Positions 10,750-18,967 of a DNA stretch of 23,792 nucleotides are shown here, in pieces. Every line of letters starts with the position of its first letter. Within the stretch, counting starts at the first letter, position 1. The notes under the pieces are model-generated. The model made no database searches. It had not been told where the DNA came from and worked only from the letters and a program-made list of their open reading frames with translations. The DNA lies in the NCBI GenBank assembly GCA_038496445.1, contig JALMLS010000521.1:1-23792 (forward strand), read 5' to 3'. This stretch comes from Trichosphaerium sp. ATCC 40318 (taxonomy: Eukaryota > Discosea > Flabellinia > Trichosidae). Position numbers and translations under genes: made by a program.

Positions 10750-13700
10750 ATGGCAGAAACTCCAAGCTTCTCATTTGAGCGAAGTGGCTTTGAGATTACA
10801 TTACAGATTATAAGAGATGATGTAATGGAGATTCAAGCTTTATCCGATTTCAATCACTTTGAGAGTGTTCTACAAGGCAACCAGGCATTAAAAGGTGATT
10901 TAAAATACAAATGCCCAACATTAGCTCATGTTGTTAAATTATTCGAAGCTGCAGCCTCAAATGTACGTTTTTTATCGACTCATTGTGATATCCTCGTACC
11001 TTAGGTTGACTTATATTATAAATGCACTTAATAAACAGAATATTTCTACAATTACGACTTACGTTTGATCTGGATATTACAGTGGACGACACGACCTGGA
11101 TTTAACTTACGCTAATATTCTCCGCCGGTTCGACGCATAATATTTTTCCTTCACGTTACACGCTCATATTGGTGGCGGAGAGGGATATATAGCAAACAGG
11201 CGATAAAACATTAAAACACGTGTTGTAAAGCAAAGGATTGCTTAAAAAGGCCAAAATCCTAGTGGGCTGGAGATAAAGCCCTCTATTACAGCTACGTACC
11301 TGTCCAAATTAACAAACGAATATTCTATTTCTCTTTTAAAAAAAAATGTCTCAAAACACTGAAGATCGTTTAAAACAACTCGAATCACGCTTTAATTCGT
11401 TGGAAGGGTTTTTACGCGAAAGATTGGCACCAGCAACACCTGCTCGCAGTATACCATTACACCGATCATCCACGCCATACCAGACGCCTACTACGAGAAT
11501 CTCATTACAAACTCCTGGCTCTCCATATATTCCTGTCCCAACTACCCAAACGACAGCAATGCCTAGACCTTACAACGACAGAACTTTGCGAGTTATTACG
11601 GATCAATCCCAACTCAACACCCAAATCGAAAATTTGGCCATTTCTACCGAAACGCAAGAGCGTATCAAACAAAGTATTCAGGAACAATTAAAGAAGCTGG
11701 ACATACCACTACAGATTAGCGACATTAGCAAACACGTTGAAGAAGTCATTGGCCTCGCTGTTTCTGTAGCTGCTGAAGAGATCGCCGACAAACTAAAAGA
11801 AGAAATATATGATATTTTAGAAGACAATACCAAAGACGAGACTATATCACTTCCTACAACAACTCCAACATCTGATAAAACTCCTCCACCACCACCAAAT
11901 AAACCAAGTACTGGTGGTACAGCTACAATACCACCATCAACATACAAGCCAGCTAGAATTTCTCTTTCGAAACCTCCTCCGACATTTCAAAATTTTGATC
12001 CTGATGCATCAGCGCAAGGACAGCTCATATCTCTCCTCTCCGTTCTCTTGCCTTTATTCAACGCTCAAAACGTGGTACAAGACATTGTAAAACCTTTTGA
12101 CGGTACTCCAAGCCGTGTTAGGTTATTCGGACATCAACTACAACAATACAACGCCAGTACAAATATTTCAGATTCGGCATTATCAAGTTTTATGATTAAC
12201 AAGTTAAAGGGCACAGCTGAAAAATGGTATGAGAACAACTATAACGGAGTAGCTGAATTACCACACCCGCAAGCGCTGTTGGATCACATCATTACAGAGT
12301 TTGAAGGAAAGTACGATTACGATGAAGTCATGAGAAATTACCGAGATTTCTCTCAAGGAGAAGATATTTCTTTCAACGATTATTATCAAGAAAAGATGCT
12401 ATTGGCTAAACACGCTGGAGTCAATCCTCACGGAAAAGGATTTTATGACGAATTATTGGCAAAGATGAAAGACTCTTTACGAACCGCTGTTATCAATCAA
12501 GGAGAACCTACGGACAACAATGTCACCGAATTATTACAGATAGCAGAAAAAGAAGAATTGAAGGCAAAAAGAATCGAACGATACAAGAAAACTACAAAGA
12601 AGGCAACTACAAAGAATACTTCCACACCTTCAAAGACGACTCCAAGAACCCAGAAATATACAAAGGAAGAATGGGAGAAGCGCTTATTAGATAAAACCCA
12701 AAAACCGAATGAAGGCAGGTGGATTTGGTGTAATCATCACGCGAAATGGGGACGTCACAAAGAAGAAAAATGTATGTTAAACAAAACAACAGTGAGAACC
12801 AACGCTTCAACACCAACGCCTCAACCGGTTGTACAACAACCAGGAACACCGATGCCAAGTTATTGGCCTCACTATCAATCAGTACAGTATCAACAACCTC
12901 CGTCAAACATGTCAATGCCAACTGGTCCTTCCCCCGTATCTACAGTACCTTCTCCTAGTGCTCCAGCACAATCTCCTTTGAATACTCAACCTCTACCCTC
13001 AACTCAGATGCATGTGCTGCCTCCTTATTTCTCGTATCCAATGGCAAGTCAATTTCCAGCGCCAAATGCCAACAGTAACACTGTAAACCAAACTAGTTTA
13101 GATAAAACTTTTTCAGCTTATGTTGTCGTTCGTATTAATGGAAAATCAATCCTTGCTTTAGTAGATAGCGGTGCTTCACACACCCTAATTAGTTTAAAGG
13201 CTGCACATGACATAGGACTGAGAACCTACAAACCATACAAGCTAAACTCAATGGCTGCCAACGGTAAGCCCTTACCTCTTATTGGTTATACAAAACAACC
13301 ATTACAATTTGAATTTCCAATTTTTAAAACAAAATTCTCGCCATTAATAGCAAAGAACTTATCAGAACCAATGTTATTGGGCCGTGACTTTTTAGCTCAG
13401 ACTGGAGCCTCTATAAACATTTCGAAAAAACTATTTTCTTTACCAAATGGTCAACATATCCCTTTAGTGGATGAACTTCCTCCTGAAACACAACTACGCT
13501 CTAGTTTATGTCGTCTTACAAAAGATGTTACAATACCTCCTTTTTCTCCCGCTATTCTAGAAGTAAAAGCAAAACATTTTCGTCATGGTTCACAAGGCAT
13601 AAATCAAGCCACCATACAATTTCTAAAAAAACACAAAGGTTTAAGCGGATCTCATACACTCACTATGCAAGAAGCAGATGGTCGCTTATTATATGAGGTT

Positions 13701-16700
13701 GTTAACGCTAGTCCTTCTTACATTACTCTAAATGCTAATGAAATTGTTTCCATTTTTGAACCTGTTACATCAACAAAACATGCTATTAGTGTTGATAGCC
13801 GTGAAGATGTCATACGTGTAAAAACTAATGCGTCAAATGCTGATTTTGAAAAAACACGTGAACACATCAAGGAAGCTATCAAATTTTTTAAAGACTTTAA
13901 ACCTTCTTTACAAGTTGCAAAACGTATACACAAATTATTTTCAAAACAATTAGAAAAAGCACAAGTTGATGATGAACAAAGAAAAATCCTTTTTAATCTG
14001 CTTTGTTTCTTTGAAACTGAATTCTCAGATGAGATTACTGAGGTGAATGATACTGCCGTCAAATTTGAAATTGATACTGGCAATGCTAAACCACTACATC
14101 AACCTCCAAGACGTTTTCCTCCTCACTATCACGAATTTATCAAAGATTTTATTAAAAAGTTTACTCGCCATGGTTTAATTCGACCATCTAAGTCGCCTTG
14201 GGCGGCACCTATTGTAATTGTTAAAAAGAAAGATGGCACTTTACGATTTTGTATAGATTATAGGTCTTTGAACTCAGTGACAAAGCGTGATGTATACCCA
14301 CTCCCAAGGGTAGATGATGCATTAGACGCTCTCATAGGCTCAGTCTATTTCTCAATAATGGATGCTACCAGTGGGTTTCATCAGCTAAAGATAGCAAGAA
14401 ACTCCATTGAGAAAACAGCCTTTATCGACAAATCTGGACTCTACGAATGGGTTGTAATGCCCATGGGTGTATCCAATGCACCTGCAACTTGGCAAAGGTA
14501 CGTAAACCTAGTTCTTTCTGGTTTAAATTGGCAACATTGCCTTGTATATATTGACGACATTATCGTCTTTTCAAAAACTTTTGAGGAACATATTTATAGT
14601 TTGAAATTAGTTCTTGAACGTGTGCGACAACACAAAATTAAACTAAAACCAAAAAAATGTTCTTTCTTTTTACACGAAGTTGAGTACTTGGGGTTTTTGG
14701 TCTCTGAAGACGGCATAAGACCTCACCCTGATAAAATTGAAGCCATTGTTAAAATGAACGCTCCCTCTGATGTTTCTGGTGTTCGTTCCTTCCTAGGTAT
14801 GGCCACTTACTATTCACGTTTTGTTCGAATGTTATCTGCTGCAGCATCGCCTCTGAGAGCACTATTAAAAAAAGGTGTAGACTTCTTCTGGGGACCTCAC
14901 CAAGCTAAAGCTTTTAAAGATATTAAACAAGCGTTAACTTCTGCCCCTTGTTTAGCATATCCTAACTTTGAGAAGCCGTTTGAGTTACACACTGATGCGT
15001 GTAATATTGGTATAGGTGCTACTCTAGTACAAAAAGATGATTTCGGTAATGAAAGAGTCATAGCTTATTATTCACGTGCTTTAAATATTCATGAGCAACG
15101 CTATCATACTCATTTGCTGGAAGCATTAGCAGTAGTAGCTGCTTGTAAGAAATTTCGCGTCTACCTGTTGTACAAACCTTTTAAAATTTACACAGATCAC
15201 ATTGCACTGTTAAAATTTAAACGAACATCTCACCCGGATTCAAAAATGATCCGTTGGTCTATTTACCTTTCTGAATTTGACTTTACTATTATTCATCGTA
15301 AAGGTATTTTAAACTCTGACTCAGATGCTCTGTCAAGACATCCCATACGTCCTGTTGCTGTAAATTATGTCAATATCAATGGCATAGTACACCCTGTGGG
15401 TTTTATGCACAATTTCACTCCTATTTTACACCCTCGAAATTCTCAATTCTTTCCAGCATATGTGAACACTTGTAAAATCCCAAAGCAACCCCGTTTACGT
15501 TTATTTTATTTACAACGACTTGACAAACAACTGTTGGAATATATTTACTTTATTCAAGCTCCAAAAGCGTTTAAAAACTACAAAAATATTAAAAAAATCA
15601 TCGCTGCTACCAAAGGTATGTTTTTAGATGAGAGTGGTATCCTTTGTCGAAAGCGTACTCCACTACCACATGAAGAACAAACAATGAAGACTGTTATTGT
15701 AGTACCTTCAAGTATGCAAAGCGAGATCATATCTGCCCACCATGATTCAGCCACTGCTGGTCACTTGGGCGTTACAAGAACATATAATAATGTTAAATTA
15801 AAATACTATTGGGCCGGTTTAAAACGTGATATTGAACAACACATTCGGACTTGTGAAAAATGCCAAACTGGCAAGACCTCTAGGAGATTACCGCCAGGTG
15901 CTCCAATGCAAACAATTGAAGCAACGTTTCCGTTCCAAACTATTTCTATGGACTTGGTTGGTCCATTAACACGTACAATTAACAACCAAAACCGATGGAT
16001 TCTAACCATCACTGACTATTATACACGCTATGCCATAGCTGTATGCCTACCAGATAAAAAGTCTAAAACTGTGGCTCGTGCCTTATTTGAAAATGTTGTG
16101 TGTATATACGGTGCTCCCTCTATTGTTATTAGTGATCAAGGAGGAGAATTTGAAGGCATTGTAGAAGAGCTTTGTGACCTATGCAATGTTGATAAACGTA
16201 CAACTGTAGCATATCACCCTCAAGCGAATGGGTTAGTTGAGAGATTTAATCATACTTTAATACAAATGATAAAAATGTTTATTACTGACTATCAAACTGA
16301 TTGGGACCAATATGTTCAATCATGCGTCTTTGCGTATAATACAACACAACACTCTGAATTGAAACAATCACCCTATTATTTAGTTTTTGGTCATCACGCT
16401 ACTACTCCCCTAGACCAAGCAATGGATTGCCTACCAAGACAAGGTGATCATACACTTGACTCATGGACTCGAAAAGTCTCCTTGGCTTTAAAGCGATCAC
16501 GATCATTGGCTGAAGAAGCTCGTTCAAATGCTTATTTACGACAGTCTAAAAGATATAACCAACGAAGAAGAAAAGAAATATATGCGGTTGGCGATTACGT
16601 ACTCTTACTACGAAAACGAAAGATAGAATATGGATACACGCATAAATTTGTACACATGTGGGAAGGACCATTCAAAGTCATCAAGGTCCTCAACAAAGGC

Positions 16701-18778
16701 TTGGATTATCAACTGGCTTATTCAAATGGCGATATTGATGAAAAAGTATACAATGTAGATCGACTAAGACGATATCACAAACGAAAGAATGACATTTCAA
16801 CAGATGATAACAATCAAGACAAAGAAATTTTAGAAAATATACAAGATACACCTCCTATTCCTATTCCAGCATCAAGTGAACCTCAAGGAACTTTGGGACG
16901 ACAATATTTCAGACGTACTAAGAAGGAACTGGGATTCCGAGAATTACAACACATCCTACAATCAACAGCAAGCGCAATGGAAGATTATTATGACAACGAC
17001 TTACTTAACAAAAAACGGATTACAGTCTACCATCAACAGCTCATGGGTATTCTAGGAGACAGTGCTGCCGGCTTTATCCCACGTTCATCACGTCAAAAGA
17101 AATTTTTGAAAGAGCTCAAGATTGCTGCGAAAACAGGTAAAGGATTGATTGCGTACGTTCGTAAACTTGCAGATGAATTTGATACGCAATTTGCCGTTGA
17201 GCTCGCGTCAAAACTTATTAACACCGTAACACTTGCTACTGGTGAGTCACGTAAAACGCCCTGCATTGCAGAAGAGCGTAGGACTCCACTAGACGGGTAC
17301 TGTCACGCTCATAATAAGGGCTACCTAAAGAGGGCAGTGGTTCCAGTAGATAGGACGCGACAGTCGCTACTGCAAAACAGACGTTTAAATGAGCAACCTT
17401 GGCCAATCGTACTGGATTACGGTTCGTCCTTGACTAAGTAAGCCTCATACGTTCCCAAGCAAAAACCTAAAGTTTACGAGTATTATTTTTATTTCCTGCC
17501 TTACGACTTATGTGAATCTCCACTACCATTTCAATGCTTATTTGACTTTTCACATTGACGGATGCGTTTGATTCAGTGAGGGAGTGTGATATCCTCGTAC
17601 CTTAGGTTGACTTATATTATAAATGCACTTAATAAACAGAATATTTCTACAATTACGACTTACGTTTGATCTGGATATTACACTCATTACATTCAATGCG
17701 ACTTTAATTCAAAGGCCCATAACCAAAAATTTGTCTTTGCTTGTTTTTATTAAGCCAATTTATTGACCAACGGTACATTCCACGCATGCCTTCACTCAGG
17801 CATGAAGCACAACAAACACTAAGAGTTACAATAGTTTACCGTTAAACGATAGTAATACGTGGTTGAACCATACCTGCTGTACAAAGGGGTTCATGGCTAT
17901 TTTTTGTTGTTAGTTTTTTTTTTAACTTGTTTGCTTTTAGTTGGGAGGACTCAAGTTGTCAGTTCAAGTTGAAGGAAGCGAGTTATTGATTGTCGTTGAT
18001 GAAGTTGATGTGTTGGATGTTACAAGAAAGTACACATTTAAACTAACTAAAAGTGGAGACAAGGAAAAGATCATTGAAACTACAGTTAGTCTCTATTCTA
18101 TTTGCCTGTTATTCTCCACTGATACAGTACAATTGAATAGGTCAGCAAATTGATATCACGTGTCAAAAAGCTAGAATTGCATGAGTCGCAACCATTTCGG
18201 TTTTCAGAGAAGGATAAACACCCTAATTTGTCAGTTTATGGAGGCAATACTTTTGTAAAGTACACCGCCAATGGAAATACCAGTTGTCTTGTTGAAGGAG
18301 AATTTTGTTGTGGTGTTCACTACACTGCCTACAAGTACGATCAGAGTTGTATTCATTTGTTATTAACAATAATACTATCAAGGATTATAAAAGGTGGCAA
18401 CAATGATATTATGATTGGTGTAGTGCCATCCAAAGGGTTTTCACTTAAAAACTATCCAGGCGCTGGGAAAAATGCTAGTGGTGCATCTATTTGTGGTGCT
18501 AATGGTAAAGTGTACTATTCAGACAAGGGTGAAAATAAGGGAGGATCAGTATTCACAACAGGTATGTCTGTAAGTTGTATCTGTTTATCATTTTTATGTG
18601 TTGTGTAAAAGGTGATATTGTTGGTGTCACACTTGATATGAACAGAAAGTGTGTAGCATTTCACGTGAATGAAAAAACCTCTCAATCAATAAATCTTGTT
18701 GGTGATTCATATAGGTTTAGTGTGAACGTGTACAACACTGGTATGGTTGTGCAGCTATTGCCATATTTGTGTTACTAA
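10750..18778 (+). CDS. SPRY-domain protein, first intron split by an LTR retrotransposon
   Basis: Exons 10750-10962, 17941-18084, 18141-18334, 18383-18561, 18612-18778 give about 298 aa in frame. The N-terminal half has no recognised domain (SFERSGFEITLQIIRDDV, THVVKLF-type region ending AAASN). A short helix follows (SKLISRVKKLELHES), and residues about 165-295 form a SPRY domain: LVEGEFCCGVHYTAYK, DIMIGVVPSKGF, then DIVGVTLDMNRKCVAFHVNE and VNVYNTGMVVQLLP. SPRY domains are protein-binding modules. Intron 1 starts with GTACGT and is interrupted 21 nt later by a same-strand Ty3/gypsy element; without it the intron would be 274 nt. The insert makes it 6978 nt. Reading through the donor adds 13 codons and stops in the 5' LTR. 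The coding exons look intact, so the gene may still work if the huge intron is spliced. Intron 18335-18382 is 48 nt, a multiple of three and stop-free. Confidence 0.75.
10979..10983. repeat. Target-site duplication CTCAT, left copy
   Basis: CTCAT directly before the 5' LTR is repeated directly after the 3' LTR (17683-17687). A 5-bp duplication is typical of Ty3/gypsy integrase. Confidence 0.9.
10984..11081 (+). repeat. 5' LTR, 98 bp
   Basis: Starts TGTGATATC and ends GATATTACA, a 9-bp imperfect inverted terminus with TG...CA ends. Inside are a TATA-like TATTATAAA (11014-11022) and AATAAA (11030-11035), so promoter and poly(A) signal lie within 25 bp. By eye it is identical to the 3' LTR. It is very short for an element of this size. 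Confidence 0.95.
11083..11100 (+). promoter_or_regulatory. Candidate tRNA primer-binding site
   Basis: TGGACGACACGACCTGGA begins one base after the 5' LTR. TGG would pair with the CCA end of a tRNA, and the next bases (ATTTAAC) read in complement like a T-loop. The priming tRNA was not identified; U at the discriminator position would be implied. Confidence 0.5.
11101..11345 (+). other. Retrotransposon 5' leader
   Basis: Untranslated leader between the primer-binding site and gag. It contains CACGTG at 11217-11222 and a potential small hairpin around 11263-11282 (GGGCT...AGCCC), a plausible place for packaging or translation signals. The gag start ATG follows a run of A (11338-11345). Confidence 0.4.
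11346..17441 (+). CDS. Gag-Pol polyprotein of the Ty3/gypsy element
   Basis: Single 2031-codon ORF without the usual gag/pol frameshift. Order: a coiled N-terminal region; a capsid-type retrotransposon-gag domain about 246-405; a variant zinc knuckle C462, H465, H471, C476; a Pro/Gln-rich linker; aspartic protease with LVDSGASHTLIS (D607) and LLGRDFL (677-683); reverse transcriptase about 940-1120 with D1006 and VYIDD (D1070, D1071); RNase H D1217, E1259, D1284; integrase zinc motif H1465-x7-H1473-x29-C1503-x2-C1506; catalytic D1536, D1597, E1632 (spacing x60, x34); and an SH3-like GPY/F module (WEGPFKVIKV, G1774). About 215 residues after it (1817-2031), including KKFLKELKIAAKTGKGLIAY, match no standard domain; no chromodomain is seen. 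All catalytic residues are present and there are no internal stops. It copies element RNA to DNA in Gag particles and integrates it. Confidence 0.95.
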   Translation: MSQNTEDRLKQLESRFNSLEGFLRERLAPATPARSIPLHRSSTPYQTPTTRISLQTPGSPYIPVPTTQTTAMPRPYNDRTLRVITDQSQLNTQIENLAISTETQERIKQSIQEQLKKLDIPLQISDISKHVEEVIGLAVSVAAEEIADKLKEEIYDILEDNTKDETISLPTTTPTSDKTPPPPPNKPSTGGTATIPPSTYKPARISLSKPPPTFQNFDPDASAQGQLISLLSVLLPLFNAQNVVQDIVKPFDGTPSRVRLFGHQLQQYNASTNISDSALSSFMINKLKGTAEKWYENNYNGVAELPHPQALLDHIITEFEGKYDYDEVMRNYRDFSQGEDISFNDYYQEKMLLAKHAGVNPHGKGFYDELLAKMKDSLRTAVINQGEPTDNNVTELLQIAEKEELKAKRIERYKKTTKKATTKNTSTPSKTTPRTQKYTKEEWEKRLLDKTQKPNEGRWIWCNHHAKWGRHKEEKCMLNKTTVRTNASTPTPQPVVQQPGTPMPSYWPHYQSVQYQQPPSNMSMPTGPSPVSTVPSPSAPAQSPLNTQPLPSTQMHVLPPYFSYPMASQFPAPNANSNTVNQTSLDKTFSAYVVVRINGKSILALVDSGASHTLISLKAAHDIGLRTYKPYKLNSMAANGKPLPLIGYTKQPLQFEFPIFKTKFSPLIAKNLSEPMLLGRDFLAQTGASINISKKLFSLPNGQHIPLVDELPPETQLRSSLCRLTKDVTIPPFSPAILEVKAKHFRHGSQGINQATIQFLKKHKGLSGSHTLTMQEADGRLLYEVVNASPSYITLNANEIVSIFEPVTSTKHAISVDSREDVIRVKTNASNADFEKTREHIKEAIKFFKDFKPSLQVAKRIHKLFSKQLEKAQVDDEQRKILFNLLCFFETEFSDEITEVNDTAVKFEIDTGNAKPLHQPPRRFPPHYHEFIKDFIKKFTRHGLIRPSKSPWAAPIVIVKKKDGTLRFCIDYRSLNSVTKRDVYPLPRVDDALDALIGSVYFSIMDATSGFHQLKIARNSIEKTAFIDKSGLYEWVVMPMGVSNAPATWQRYVNLVLSGLNWQHCLVYIDDIIVFSKTFEEHIYSLKLVLERVRQHKIKLKPKKCSFFLHEVEYLGFLVSEDGIRPHPDKIEAIVKMNAPSDVSGVRSFLGMATYYSRFVRMLSAAASPLRALLKKGVDFFWGPHQAKAFKDIKQALTSAPCLAYPNFEKPFELHTDACNIGIGATLVQKDDFGNERVIAYYSRALNIHEQRYHTHLLEALAVVAACKKFRVYLLYKPFKIYTDHIALLKFKRTSHPDSKMIRWSIYLSEFDFTIIHRKGILNSDSDALSRHPIRPVAVNYVNINGIVHPVGFMHNFTPILHPRNSQFFPAYVNTCKIPKQPRLRLFYLQRLDKQLLEYIYFIQAPKAFKNYKNIKKIIAATKGMFLDESGILCRKRTPLPHEEQTMKTVIVVPSSMQSEIISAHHDSATAGHLGVTRTYNNVKLKYYWAGLKRDIEQHIRTCEKCQTGKTSRRLPPGAPMQTIEATFPFQTISMDLVGPLTRTINNQNRWILTITDYYTRYAIAVCLPDKKSKTVARALFENVVCIYGAPSIVISDQGGEFEGIVEELCDLCNVDKRTTVAYHPQANGLVERFNHTLIQMIKMFITDYQTDWDQYVQSCVFAYNTTQHSELKQSPYYLVFGHHATTPLDQAMDCLPRQGDHTLDSWTRKVSLALKRSRSLAEEARSNAYLRQSKRYNQRRRKEIYAVGDYVLLLRKRKIEYGYTHKFVHMWEGPFKVIKVLNKGLDYQLAYSNGDIDEKVYNVDRLRRYHKRKNDISTDDNNQDKEILENIQDTPPIPIPASSEPQGTLGRQYFRRTKKELGFRELQHILQSTASAMEDYYDNDLLNKKRITVYHQQLMGILGDSAAGFIPRSSRQKKFLKELKIAAKTGKGLIAYVRKLADEFDTQFAVELASKLINTVTLATGESRKTPCIAEERRTPLDGYCHAHNKGYLKRAVVPVDRTRQSLLQNRRLNEQPWPIVLDYGSSLTK
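17442..17584 (+). other. Retrotransposon 3' untranslated region with polypurine tract
   Basis: 143 bp between the gag-pol stop and the 3' LTR. The last nine bases, GTGAGGGAG (17576-17584), are the candidate polypurine tract priming plus-strand synthesis. Nothing else recognised. Confidence 0.6.
17585..17682 (+). repeat. 3' LTR, 98 bp
   Basis: Same 98 bases as the 5' LTR by direct comparison, with AATAAA at 17631-17636. Followed immediately by the CTCAT duplication. Confidence 0.95.
17683..17687. repeat. Target-site duplication CTCAT, right copy
   Basis: Matches 10979-10983. The host intron resumes here and runs to the acceptor at 17940; this 250-nt remainder also has a 6-bp hairpin (CATGCC/GGCATG, 17785-17804) and no ORF. 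Confidence 0.9.
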
Positions 18779-18808
18779 AACATACAGATGTACTTCTTTT
18801 ATAATTGC

Positions 18809-18814
18809 AATAAA
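18809..18814 (+). terminator. Poly(A) signal AATAAA of the SPRY gene
   Basis: AATAAA 30 nt after the TAA of the SPRY gene, in the 189-bp space between two convergent genes. A CACGTG follows at 18825-18830. Confidence 0.5.
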
Positions 18815-18942
18815 ATATTTTGAACACGTGTTGTCCATACTACCTTCGAACTATGCTTACAGACTACAAGGGTGGATATTTGAGTAATTACAATGAATGA
18901 TGCAACAATATCAACTTTTTTTTTTGCTGAGTCAAGTTATTT

Positions 18943-18948
18943 TTTATT
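18943..18948 (-). terminator. Poly(A) signal of the ankyrin gene
   Basis: TTTATT on the plus strand is AATAAA on the minus strand, 20 nt after the ankyrin gene stop codon. Confidence 0.45.
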
Positions 18949-18967
18949 ATTAGACACTTTTCATTTT

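Larger units (their letters stand above)
10984..17682 (+). mobile_element. Complete Ty3/gypsy LTR retrotransposon, 6699 bp
   Basis: Two identical 98-bp LTRs (10984-11081, 17585-17682) bound an internal region with a primer-binding-site candidate, one intact gag-pol ORF (11346-17441) and a purine-rich tract before the 3' LTR. The element is flanked by the 5-bp duplication CTCAT at 10979-10983 and 17683-17687. Domain order (protease, RT, RNase H, integrase) is that of Ty3/gypsy (Metaviridae), not Ty1/copia. Identical LTRs and an open ORF point to a very recent insertion and probable autonomy. It lies in the first intron of a SPRY-domain gene, in the same orientation. Confidence 0.95.

Noticed and set aside
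11505-16012. Antisense and out-of-frame ORFs within the retrotransposon (e.g. 11678-11947, 12607-12921, 13718-14083)
   Set aside because: They are shadows of the 2031-codon gag-pol frame, which has all the domain motifs.
17220-17272. Possible small intron near the end of gag-pol (GTGAGT donor, TGCAG acceptor)
   Set aside because: The frame is open without it, the implied intron is only about 33 nt, and retrotransposon genomic RNA should not need it.
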